Below, piece after piece: positions 1 to 13,100 of a DNA stretch of 64,000 nucleotides. Each line of letters begins with the position of its first letter. Position 1 is the stretch's first letter. A model generated the notes under the pieces. That model saw only the letters and a program-made list of their open reading frames with translations, was not told where the DNA came from and did no database searches. Made by a program: the position numbers and the translations under genes. Origin of the DNA: Pipra filicauda (taxonomy: Eukaryota > Chordata > Aves > Passeriformes > Pipridae); contig NW_024103862.1 in the NCBI RefSeq assembly GCF_003945595.2, positions 930,001 through 994,000 on the forward strand, read 5' to 3'.

Positions 1-3000
1 CTCAAACACAAGAATGATTGTGCCCTTTTAAAGATGAAATTCCTATTCAAGCACTTCATTTTGCAAGTTTAATCCTTTGGAGAAAGATATAAACCAACAA
101 ACCCAATCTTCCCCATTTTTCAAAACTTGTAATAAAATGACAGCTCACCCCAGTAAGAGTAGAAAACAAATCTGTGTAAGAGAAGTCCTTCCACGTCACA
201 AATTAGGCTTGATAAATCAGATGCCTTGTCATACAAGTTTTGAATTCATGTGCCAAATTGGGGGTAGCAGGCAGGTCTGCCTTCCCACCGTGGTGAAAAC
301 CTGTCTCTGCCTGAAGTCCACGGGCGATGTGAGAATTCTTAGCCATCTGACAGCTAAAAACGTGACCCACCTTCAAAAAAGAAGCATATGGCTTCCAGCA
401 CCCAATTCTGACAACATTTTGTCCTTATTCCAATTTTGTGCCAAATTCTCTAACTCCACTACATTTTCGCCTAACATATTATTCACCTTGTGAAAGGATG
501 TTAATCAGTATCATTGTCAAAATTCTTCTTTGGGAAGAAAAATTTCCACTAGGAAAAGGAGACTCTTAAGAAATCTTTTTAGGGGATATAACAACACGTC
601 TTAAACACAAAAAAATAAGGAAAGAAGAAAAGGTGGATTCAGATGTATGCATTTTTATACTAACGCATACAGAATGCATATACTAAAGCAGACTACAATC
701 TGAAAGGCAACAAAGTGAAATAAGCTTTATTTCTGTGCACCCATCCCAAAGAAACATTATTTATATCAGACTATTTCCCTGTCTCTGATAGGATTTAGAG
801 ATCTGAGCCTTCACTCAGTCTGAAAAAGAAATTCTCATTTTTTTTTTCCCTAATAAAATCCCAGCCAAATAATATTAATACACAGGCACACAGTACTAAT
901 AGTTTGGCATTATTGTTTGCATCTATCTCTTCTACAATCCATGTTCACACTGGGAAGTGCACGGCAGACACAGGCATTGGGTTGACTAAAGTAGAGTCAA
1001 ATCCAGCCGGAGACCATAGGTGAATGATTGCCTCCGGTAACTGCAGCATAAAACCACAACCCTATATCTGTGTCCGAGTGCATCTCCACAGTTTTTCTGG
1101 TGAAAACTGGCTATGAGAAAATGTTAAAGTGCAATACACTAGTGATGTATCATTTTTCCAAGGCACGGATTTCTGTCTACCTATGTATTTATACTGCTCT
1201 TGATCAGAAGGACTATAACCAAACACTGATATTCTCTAGCTCCGGTTTGTGTAATTCCATTTGAAGTAAAGCAGATCCAGGAATTGCACTTAGTAAAATC
1301 TCTGGATTTAACTGAACAATAATTTCAGGATGCCAATATTCAGCGAAACTGAGTACCACTGAAGGAGCCACTGGAGTTAGTTGCTCAAGGCATATATGAT
1401 AAAAGGAGTGTAATAAAAGCCCATGTCCAGAAAGCCATGTGAGAGCAAACAAAAGATTAAAAGCAGAAGGAAGCTGCTAATGCTTGAGAGTGCCCAGAGC
1501 TCTTTCAGCATAGGAATGGGCCTTATCAATACTTTGTGAAGCACACTGCACACAGCTAAAAAGCATCCTTGAGCAGAAGACTTCAGACTCCACCACAACA
1601 CAAGATGAGACAAACACGACCCTGAGATTGACACAAAGAGTGAAACTTTGAGTAGACTTTCAGAGATGCGACAAAGAAGTACCTGAGAGTAAACAAAGAT
1701 TTCCAGGATTCCTCCACTCCACCCTTTCCAGGAGGTAAAAATAGCAGGTGTCTTGGCTCCTCACCATCCCTGAACTTCACTGGTGGTACAGCATCTCCCT
1801 CTGTCTCTCTCTTGCTCAGAGGCTTGGTCCTCTGGCAACCAGCAAGTAGGTGTCTGATACATTTTTTTCAAACTTCATGGCAAGGATTGCACTTTGTTAA
1901 TAGTGCCAGACATATATGATAGCTGTCAAGCTGGTGAGTTATTTTAACACTTGGAGAACTGGCTCTGAAACAGTCAGGTAGCAAACTGCTAATGAAAAAG
2001 ATAAGCAAATGACTCAAATCAAGCATGCTACACTGTCTGTCTTAATGTTGGTTGGTACGTCTGGAAAGAAAAACAAGTCTTTCTACTGGCCAAATTCATT
2101 TTTTTAACACCCAAGTGCCTTCCTGTAATTCATTAACTGACCTGACTCACAGGTCTCTCCACTGGATATAACTGCTGCTGCAGCATTTTCTATGTACTTG
2201 AGGTTTTATTCCTTTTACCTACCTCAAATTTTTCTCTACGGAGTTTTCTTCCCAACTGCCATGGACCTATATGCACTCAGAAGGGTAGAAGTTTCTGAAG
2301 AACATTATTCTTCAAAATTTAGTAGAAGGAAATTCTTAGAATTGTTGTAATACTGTATGTGCCTGAAAATGAACAAGTTAATGCAGAATTTTCTCCTTAC
2401 TCAGAAAAATGGCCATTTTTTGAAGCTAGTATGATTCATAGCTCCTCTGCTTTACCATAGTCTTTTTCTCCAAAAAACTACATGATTGCAGTGAAGACTT
2501 CATTTATAAAAAAAACCAAAACAAACCAAAAAAAAAACTATAAAAGTGGGCCAAATATAGAGCAACTAGTACAGGAGCACCACTTTATTCAAGAAAATCA
2601 AGTAGCTTTTTCTTAAAATTCATACTAAAGACTTACTAGTCAATTGGCAATTCCAAGTGCTGCAGTGACTGGACATTTATACATCAGATGGAGCATTCTG
2701 AAGACTAGTAATTCAAACAAGAAGGAAGCCTAGGAAGGAAGCATTCACAGATACTGCTAAGAAAAGAATTTAAAGACTCCCGAAGAAGTTAATGATGGTG
2801 CAAAGGCAAAAGGACAATGTCACTATTATTACTCATGTTTTTTTTCTTTTTACACAGAGGCTGACACTGGTTTAGTAATACTTTAAGTTAGGCTGGGGTG
2901 TCCCTTCATTAAATTATGCAAGCAGCCTGAAAAGAGAGCTGTGAAAGGAAACATATTCCAGCTGGTGCAGGTGATCATCTTTTCATCCAGGCTGCCATCC

Positions 3001-6000
3001 TCTTCTTGTTTGCTTCCCTCCTACATGCACATATACATAACTGTTAATTTTAAAAAGACATATCCTTGAATGTATTCCCTGTGCAGATTCTTTACTACTT
3101 CATCATTTTCATCCATGAATCACAAAGAGACAGGAAAAAAGATTCTTATGCAAAGAAATAGATATTAAGCTTTATGGGACTGCGATATGATTCTTAAAGA
3201 CAGCAGTTCCCTAACCACAGTTGTTTAGAAAGTTACATTTTGTAAAGCATAATTGCAACTTAATTGTAAGTTTAGATTTTGTAATATCACAAATAAACAA
3301 AAAAGATGTATCTATGTATTGTAATTGGCTGATCATACAAATACTTATTAAATATAAACACATATGCTTTTGTAGATTTGTTAGAAAGATTCGTTAATTG
3401 CTTAATGAAAGATGTCTTTCAGATACTAATTCCTTCATTTAGTTCAACAGATTAAATTTTATATGAGGAGATATTAGCATGCATGCAATGAAGTGACAAG
3501 GACAACCAAAAAGCTTAAAATGTTAATGGATGAAGTGCAGCTTTCTTAGTTCCTCTAAACTAAAAGCTATAATCTTCATTACATGCACTAAAGATCATAT
3601 TTTCTCCTGCTTTCTGCAGAGATAAGACAGCTATATTTAACACAGAAACATACACCACAATATGTTTCGATTCAGCTGCTATATTTTCATCATCATAAAT
3701 AAATTATGAAAACTTTAAACACTGCATGAATGATTCCGCACAGAAAACAACAAAAATGCAATTAATTTTTATAGAAGAGAAAATTGATAGTTGACATCCA
3801 AGCAATCCAATTACTTCTATATTTCATCGCAGTAGTTTTAGGTAATTATCTTCTTGATAACCTCTCTTCACAAGGTGCTTGCAGAAAAAAACCCAAACAA
3901 TTGACTTTAGTTACTAAGGCACTACAGGGTTAACGTCAACCATTGCTGTAAAAAGCAAATTACTAGCAATACCAACAGTCCAGAGCCTTCCTTTTTGCTG
4001 TAGACTGAAGTTCAATCTGGCATCATCTTTTCTCTGTCCCCAGTAGGGTGCAGGGAGCCCTCTAGCTTCCATGTGGGATTCCTACTGTGGTACATATTGG
4101 CCAGCATACAGCTGCTCTAAACAACTATTTGCATCTACAATGCGGTCATCCCACCACCTTCTTTTCAGATCAATATGATTGGGACAAACAATAGTTTGAT
4201 TTTGATTGCTCTATAGTACGCTTGGGTAGAGCCGCTGAATGCAAGCGCACTCAGAAACAATGGGCTGGTTCATCATCCAAAGCGTCCCTTTTCAAACAGC
4301 TGCCTCTGCCACACTCACCCTGACAAACGTCCAGAAAAACAGATGGTTTCAGCATTCATGGGCAGTTTAGTGAAAGCCCTAGAGTCAACTATTCAAGACA
4401 TTTTATCATCTAGCTGATAATAGAGCAGTGCTTGGAGATAAAAATTAAAAATACATTTAAAAACTCTATTAATTCGCACCCACGTGCAGCCCCCCTTGCA
4501 CACACATGAAACGACTTCCCCATGCTCTGCAAAGTGCAACACTGCAAAGTGCAAGCACTTAAAGGAAGCTTCACTCTTAATCCCTTCTGTGGGATAGCTG
4601 CATCACTATGAAAGATGATAATCATCGGGTACTCTCACCAACCATCTACTGCAATACCCACAAACAAAAGCAATGAATTAGTAGTTGAATGGGAAGCTTA
4701 ACTTTGAGCTGCCTCGGTTTTGCTGTGGATTAAACCAGGTTCTGCTATTTTTTCTCTTTTGTTTGTTTGTTTTGTTTGTGTGTATCTAAGAGAGATTTTT
4801 TGTGCTTGTTTTTTTCAGGCTAAAATACAAATGCTTTTGAGGCATTGTATTGGAAGGCACAGGGTGAGCTATGATACAGATTCTGCTCATACCTATGGAT
4901 AATCACATCATTTCCAACTAAGTCACCGGTATTAAGCAGCCTCTAGGCAAAGAAGCTGGGGAACTACAAAGCTGAAGGTCTATGCTCCCTGTGCCACCTA
5001 TCTGGAAGGATGTGTAGGACAGGCTGAAGAGCAGCCACTATAGTGGCTCCTCAGCTCCACCAGCCACAAAGCCTGACATGGGGCTTAGAAATGGGCAATA
5101 TTATCCTTCTGGGATGTCTGGGCAGTGTTATCCTTCAGAGGATGCATTACTACTCTCACTTGCTCCACAAATCCCTAAACTTTGAGGAAGCTTAAACTCC
5201 CTCAAATCACACTGGAAAGTTCAACTCTCCTTGAGGGAGGATGTGGCTTCTATGAAAAAAAAAAGGTGTTATATTTATTATTCCTCACTTATCTTAAAAA
5301 AATTCATTATTACTTATTCAAAATTCATTAACATTTTCTTGGAGATCACATGAACTTTCCACAGCAAAGATAAATGCCATACTTGGCACTGCATTAGTCC
5401 AGCGAGCTGAGCTGCTGTATAGTCAACCTGGACACGCTTATGCTAACTCTGCTTTTCAGAGGAGCACATGGGACTGAATCTTGCAAATGCTGGGAACTTT
5501 CTCACAGCTGTACGTAAGTATGTGTACTACAGTTCTAAAGAAAAGCAGAGAAACAGAAAGCAAGGGTCAGCAATTATCGTTGCGAATACCTCAATGTCTA
5601 AAGGCTACAACTCAGAAAAAGTATTTTGGAATTGAAAAATAAACATAGAAAAGAAAGAGGGAAAAATCTGACCATATGCTGTAAATGTGGATTTATTTTC
5701 TTCTTAAAAATTTTTGCTTTCTAAAAACGTTGTTCTTAATCTACTGTGTTTCAGCTCAGGGGAAAAAATACTCTGGATCCAATCAGAAATCTCCAGTGAT
5801 GAAAACTTTACTGAAAGAAACCCCCGGGTGGCGAAGGATGGTACCAGCTTGTCAAAATGATGATACTTCAGTCCATGTGGCCACACAAAAAAATAGTCAT
5901 CATGTATAAAGTCGGTTTTCTCCACAGTCAGTCTTGAACACTGGCTACTCTATTTCCCCAATAAACTCTTTCTTACTGCTGTACTTGCACACAGAGAGCC

Positions 6001-6244
6001 TCTGAAGCCACTCCAAGTATCTGCTTCCTCTTCCAGAACTTCTCTGATGCCTCCGCTATGACATCAACTAATCATAACTGAGCTGAATATGTTATTCAGA
6101 TTGATGATATTACAGCTAGGACTACCAAAACATACGACTCTCAGGAGACTGTCTAGACCCTCCTAGGGGTAAAGGGCATAAATATTCTCGGAAAACCTAA
6201 CTCCTTGAACCTTTCATTTTAAATCATACTTTTAAAATTCTTCA
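1..6244. other. No gene recognised
   Basis: A+T-rich sequence with only short frames full of stops. It is probably intron of, or sequence downstream of, the minus-strand gene. One 60-base open interval at 4319-4378 (minus) is bounded by a weak acceptor and CAGG|GTGAGT, which I treat as chance. A short direct repeat is at 4527-4554. No repeat family was recognised. Confidence 0.6.
4527..4554. repeat. Short direct repeat, 15-bp period
   Basis: CTGCAAAGTGCAA occurs at 4527-4539 and again at 4542-4554. Confidence 0.9.
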
Positions 6245-7125
6245 TTTCCTCATGATTTCTTTTGGAAACTCTCCAATTTATCTACATCTTTCTTTATATG
6301 CAGTCCCCAAAACTGGATTCAATACTCCAGCTGAGGCCTCACCAGCACCATATGGTGCAAAATAATTACTTCCCATGTCTTACACATGACACTCCTGTTA
6401 AAGAATCCCAAAAAAAGAGGTGCTTTATTTGCAATAGCATGTCCTTTGTGAGTTATATTTCATTTGTGATCTCCTAAAACCTCAGATACTTTTCTGCTTT
6501 CCAATTACTTCTTTTGTCTTTGTGCATTTACTGTATCATTTCCAAGGGCCGTATTTTGTACTTCTTTACCAAATTTCACTTGGTCGATTTTTACAGAGAT
6601 CCTTCTGCTCCAATTCATTGCTCCAAAGTGTTGCAAACATCCCCGCCTGCCCCTGTTAAAAAAATAGAGCGTATTTTCTCATTAGCATTTTGAATGATGG
6701 ATTAGATGGACTAGAGAGCAGACCTTTCCGTGAAGAGGCCAATTAGCAATGTCAGGTGAGCTGCCCCTGTTGCAGCTGGGAAGAGCACCACCAATAACTT
6801 CTCTTTGAGAACACTTTTCAACTGCTTTGCAGCCACTCATGGCGATTTCATCTAGGCCATATTTTTCAAGCTTGCTTAAAAGAATGTCATGTTGGACAGT
6901 GTCAAAAGCCTCACTTAAGTCAAGATACATCACATCTCCTGGTTCTCTGTTATCCACTAGGCCAGTTACTCTGTCAAAGCAGGAAATGAGATTGGTTTGA
7001 CACAATTTGTTCTTGACAAATTCATGCTGGCTCTTTTTTATCACCTGATTATTGTCTAGGTGCTTATGAATTGTTCTAACATTTCTCTGGGGGATCAACC
7101 AGGGCTAAACTGGACTTGGCAACTG
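6245..7125 (-). mobile_element. Old CR1-like LINE fragment with reverse transcriptase remnant
   Basis: Read on the minus strand, 7098-6840 encodes a decayed reverse transcriptase segment containing the phrases CQTNLISCFD, MYLDLSEAFDTV (motif A with its aspartate) and ILLSKLEKYGLDE. The frame then breaks down. Continuing in the same direction, 6650-6260 matches the reverse complement of the ancient amniote CR1/L3-type 3' region (plus-strand phrases such as CCAAAACTGGATTCAATACT and CTGAGGCCTCACCAGCACC). The stretch between them is partly recognisable (for example around 6790-6835), so this is probably one element with internal deletions. It lacks the octamer tail of younger avian CR1 copies. 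It is inactive. Identification rests on remembered family sequence, not a search. Confidence 0.8.
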
Positions 7126-10100
7126 GAAAAAGGAGTATCCAGGGAATTAATGACAAGTCCTAAGCCTGACTTTCTTCAGCCCTGCCATGCTGTTTCTGTT
7201 TACTTTAAACATAGCTTACAGCTAAAGATCAAAACAACGAAACCTGGCCAGCTTCTGCAGTAGGACCCTCTCGCATTTAAACAGTCCAGCTGCACTACAT
7301 TGCTACAGTGCAAAGATCATTTAGATCTAGAAGAATCATTTGATCTAATTGCTGTCCCAGAAGCTGCAGGGCTGGAGTCCTACTCCCACTTTCTCCAATA
7401 AAGCCACGACTTGGTCTTGCATCTTGAGATGAATTACCTCAGACTTCCACTGCTCAGACTTTCAGGCTGGCTTTGCATCTCTACTGACACGCCATTGCAA
7501 TATGCAGAAACATACTTAGTTTTCTAGCACATTTAAAATGTTACCCACTCATTCACATTAAAGGGAGTCTTCACACTGCTTGTAACAGCCTTTGAAGAAG
7601 GCTTTAAACAGTCTTTGAACGAGGTGTCAGAACATGAAATTTATCATCTTTCCTTGTTTTCATAGTTACTTTCCCAGAAAGGTCCTGACCTTGTTTGAGA
7701 CTTTGAGTGGTACTGCAATAAGAGTAATAAATATTATGTGAAAGTCATAAATCTCACCTCAGTTTACAGAATGAGAAGATATTGGGAAATCAGAAGATAT
7801 TTAGCCAGGAAAAAAAAAAAGTGGGGGATGGTGGGAAGCAGCAATCTGGGAGCATTCTGTTGCAAAAAAAAAAAAAAAAAGCAAAACCCAAACAAGTAAG
7901 CCCTTTCCCTCTCTGTTTTACTTCCAGTTTAACATTTCCCTGGTCACCCTTCCCAATTCTTTATATTTTTCTAATATTCAAGTGAGCTCTTTCTCACGTG
8001 CACATTTCTATGCAAGAGACAAAGAGGAGATTCTTTTCTTTCTCTTTTCTATCACTTCTTCTCAAGCTTCCTCTTACTTCTTTTCCATTTTGCTCTTCTC
8101 AGTTTCCAATACACCCATGCTCACCCACAGACTCATCTCTGAATCCCCTGTCATGCATTTTTTTTCTGTCCTACTGCATAGGAACTATTTCCTAGTTCCT
8201 TTCCATAAGTCTTCTTAATCATACAGGTTTTTATACAGGTATTAAACTAAACGTTGAACATCCTTTTGCAACCATGTCTGGGTTATCTCAATTCAGCTTC
8301 CCACACTGCTGTTTCCCTTCATGTCTGCTACAACACATCTCACCCTTCGCATTTCAGAGGTTACAGAGCATCAAGAGAAGTAACACAAGCAGGAAATAGC
8401 CATTTCAGCACCTCCGAAGACAAGAGGGTGTAGATGAAGAAGACTGAGCACAAGATTCCACGGCACTGAACAAGGCTTTACCAGAAGTCTTCACAGCCCT
8501 GAAGGACAGCTCACACTTGACTCTGGTCACAGTTGTTCCTCAGCTTTATTTAGATGAGCGATTTTGCAACTGCTGGAGCCCTCAGGTGGTCCACATACCA
8601 TTCCTAAGGAGGCTACAGTAGACAGCTAATGTATGGTACACAGCAGCGTACAGGTACCAGCGTCCTCGGCTTTAAAAAAAACAGATAAGCTAAAACGGCG
8701 GTTCTAATTTTTTAAGGTGGTACTGAAAATGTTCAGTAAGACCTTTTTCCAGTACTCCTTGATGAAAATGCTTGACCTACTATAGATCAGTCCATTCCCG
8801 TTTTTTGCTGTTTCCTCTATGGCCATCTGTTTGTCTTGTTTTCAAGGGGCAGTTTCTTGCAGAAATTATTCCCAGGTTTTATCATGCTCAGCACTAAATA
8901 GGTCTGCATGAATAGGCAAAACTCATTAAAAAATCAGATTTTTAAATTTCTGTTTCTTATGTGAATATAGAATTTGTGTAAAAAATTCACTTAAGAATTT
9001 GTGTTAGAAAGTACCGTTTTGTTTAAAGTCAGTCTCAGTGTTACCCTGCATAAATGGATTTTCCCCCGCTTTTGTGAAAGCCTTGCAGTCCAACACAAGG
9101 CATAAAAGTCATTAAAGAGGAAAACATAATAGTAGAATTACAGAAACTGGCAAGGTAATATAGAAATAGAAACATTTCCTGAAACTACCAGCTCTACTTT
9201 TTTATGAAATTACTAGGTTTCAAGTTGATGTTGTCAGTGCAAGTAACCTTGAAATTTACACTACAGTAGTTTCAACATACCAAATCAAAGGCAAAAATTT
9301 TAAAGGAAAAAGCAATTTTTGAGAGTTTATGCATTAAAACTTTGAAAGCTACTTGTTGGCCTGATGAAGGTTACTGTATTATAGACAAAAATACCATTTC
9401 TAAAGTAAGTTCCATATATTTTGCTGCAGCGTCGTCACTGTTACAGAACAATACATGATGAACTTTTAGATTTTTCTATCCAGTCTAAGTGCGGTGAAAT
9501 CCAATCACCTAAAAGCATTAAGCAGGAGGTTCAGATTTTATACTTAGTATTTCATAGGAAACATAACACTACATCATTTAGGGGTTAAGTGCAAGATCAG
9601 AATAAAGTATATCCTGTAAATTTTGTACATGGTATAGGCTGCATATGGACAGTTCTTCCATCTGCCTAGATAACTTCAACAAAGATACAAGTAGATAAAA
9701 TTGAAGTTAATTTAGTAACATGTACCCACATGATAGCAAGTCCAATTTTGATTGAAATCATTTGAGGGTTTTAACATTTGCATCTCTTCAATCAGCTTTC
9801 ATTTCTTACAGAGATTCATCATCTCAGTATCTAACTGGATTGCACAAAAATATGGACCTCCATTAATTTCTAGAAGGAAAAATTGAAACTAATCCCAGAG
9901 ACCATCTGGAAGGCATGAGTAGCATATAAATTCAGCTCCTTGCCTGTAAGGCCAGAGCATTTCTTTAAAAAGAACTAAAGTAATCACACAAACTTGGTTT
10001 CATCTTCAGTTACAGATGAAATTCAAGGACCTCTTTATCTCAGTCACACATGTCTAAGCCATGGTCATAATGGAGGCAACAAGGTACCCAAACTCATAAG

Positions 10101-13100
10101 TCCAAAGCCATGAAGTTGGAGCTGATGACAACCACCTTTCAGAGCATTCACTTCTTCTAGCTGGAATAGTTCCAAAATCTAACAAAGACTTTCTATTGAT
10201 GGATACAGAGTGGACAAAGTGAATGCAAACTGCATATTTTGGGACAAATCTTCAAACCATTTTTGATCCTAATTAAAGGTGTCTATGTGAACATCAACCT
10301 TGCCAGAAAAAAATGGAACTGTCAAGTCACAGAAAGAAATGGTAGATGACACGACCCTTGTCTCATGTTACTGCTACTTACATGTATAGCTTCACCGCAG
10401 CAAGTTTGACTATACACATAAAAGAGTTCATATATGCGTATGCACACTTATGTACAGGTTAAAAAAAATTTCTAGTCTTTTACAGAATCAACGTGTATTT
10501 TTTATCATTCATTCTCTTTAAGAATAAATCTCATTACAAGATTTTGAAAGGGGTATCTCATAACAACATTAGAGATGTGTTTGTATTAATGTGTTTCCAG
10601 AAAAGACTCTGTCTACATTTTGTTTCAGGGCTGAAATGTATTTGGGGAAGAATGAGCTCATTCAGAATAAATGCTTCTTTAAATCCACTTTAATTTTTTC
10701 TCTTGAGTTAATCAGATATGACACTGATTTTACCCTGTACTCAGAACCTGTTAGGTATTCTGTCCAGTTGAAATACAAACACTGTTTCAATTACAGAGGA
10801 AGGCAGGTAGAAATTAAAAGAGGCATTGCTCCTTTAGGTTTAAAGTCGCTTGGCTAGTCAGATCTTCAAGAAGAATCTCTGTTTCTGAGATGAAGATTTA
10901 AACAATCATGACTTTCGAGAGTGTGTTTCCACCCCATTAGTGATATAGTAGTTCACATCAGAAAGAACTACCGCATTTTACAGAATTCAGCAGAGAAATG
11001 ATTCTTATCTAGTACTCGGTAGCAGCAATATTTCAGGTTTTTTATGCCATGGTTTTTACAATCTAAACACAGAAATTAAATGCCTGTAGTCATAACTCAT
11101 ATCTTCCAATTGCTTTAAAATGGACATTTAGCTTCTCAAAGGGGTTGACAATGTCTTTTTAAATTATTACTGCTGATTTATATCACTGTAATGTGACAAA
11201 ATAGACTTATACTCCTCAAATCTGAAGATAGAACAAATATTCTTTGCACACAGTAGCGGGCAAAGGTTCTTCAGAAATAAAATATGCCTGCCCTCTACTG
11301 ACCATCTAAGAAACTCTTTTATTTTGTTTTTAAACAATATTTGCACCAGTAAAATTTTAAATGAAATTTTAAATTTAATTTCTTTCCTCATTTAAAATGT
11401 CTTATAACATCATGTCTCCAAATTAAACTACCAATCATCATGTGCTTGTTGCAGCCCTCCAGTAAGCTCAAAGCACGTTGGTTTGCACAACATTACATGT
11501 ATCCTAATCTTTTTTGTTTTTGATCCACTGGTCCCCTGAGGAAGTCGGGGAGAGAGAATGGAGTAGCCCAGATTTTAAAGTCTGAGTGCCTTCCCAGAAT
11601 TGCTAATGTAAAAGACTTCTTTTTTTGCAGCAGCTGTTACAAATCAAGAAGCAATTGTACTTGGGACATTCACACAAAATGAATTTTATCCTCAGGAGAC
11701 CTTAGAAAAACACAAAAGTGTTTGCGAAATTCATCAGATACCAAATTTCCAGGAAAATTTAATTCAGTTTGAAATATTGTGCACATGTGCTATCAGAATG
11801 AACAGTTTTAGGAGTAACATGAAAAACAAAGATCTGGCTAGATGTATGTGGCCAGTTCTGGCAGAGACGCACAAGGACACATCTGGATTAGCCATCTCCT
11901 TTTGAGTTGCAATTTGTCTAATCTGTTTTAGACTTACTTAAAATGAGATGAGCAGTCCTTTAGAAGTGCTCCCTTCCCCCATTTTTACATGCAGTCAGAT
12001 GGACCTCCAGGAAGGTTCTCTGTATTAATATTTACGGTAACTACAAGCTAACATAACCCACATTAAGGAATAAAAGGAACAAAAGAAATGCTCCTCTGCT
12101 GGCAAATCCAAAGCACAAGAAAGAAGACTGAGGATTTTACCCTTGGACTCTGTGGATGAATGGCATTCCAGATAATGAACTTACCACCTTTTCTCTTGGG
12201 CTAGGTGGGACCAGTACTGACCCCAGCATAAATCAGTGCTAACTGCTTCTGTTTTCAAAAGCTTTCAGAGCTTGCCTGTGCACAATCAATATGAACAAAT
12301 CAGGCTATGAACTCCAAACAGATCAATTATTTCTGTCCAGTTCTCCATGTGGGAACTCAAAGTTAAGAAAGTGCATTCACAGCACAAGCTAACCATCTGA
12401 TCACACAAACAGGACCTAAGGGTTGGGCTCTCCAACGTTGACACTTATTTTAGCAGTGATTTCAGTAAGAATTTACCCACATCAACTTGTAAGTGCTACT
12501 AAAAGCCAAAGACGTAATGTATAATTAATCCATTGCTCTTGCCATTGAAAATCCATAGTTATTCACTAGGTGTAATGCAGGACTAATACACTATGCTTTT
12601 CTTTCTATATTAATGCTATGACTTTCTGTATTCACCAGCAAGTGAATCCATTCCAGTCCAAGTCTTTATCAGGCTTTGGAACTGAGTTGGTATCTTCAGA
12701 AAGTGTAGAATGGCTATAAGCACAAAACTCTGAATAGGAGTATAAGTAGACTAAAAAATTCCATTGAGGAGATATTTTTTTTTCTAACCATGCCATGTAA
12801 ATAACCTGTGAAGAAGAAAAGCAACAGAAGTCATATGTTTTCATAAGCCATGTGGACAACTTGCCCTTTTCTGAATATATCTTTCACTATATGGCACAAA
12901 GAGATACAGAGAATATGTAGAGATATATATTTTTCCCCAATAAGAATAATAAATAGCTGCATTTTTAAGGAGACGTACACCAATGGCGCTTCTGCTACTG
13001 CTGCTAAACAGCTGCCTAATGCTTGTCTGCTACTAAGAACCAAAAATGGTTTGCAAACAGCAACTGTCTGAGGATGAATAAAAAGAAAAATCTCTGGAAT

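Noticed and set aside
4319..4378. Minus-strand 60-base interval ending CAGG|GTGAGT as an exon
   Set aside because: The acceptor is weak, and no neighbouring exon in a compatible phase could be found.
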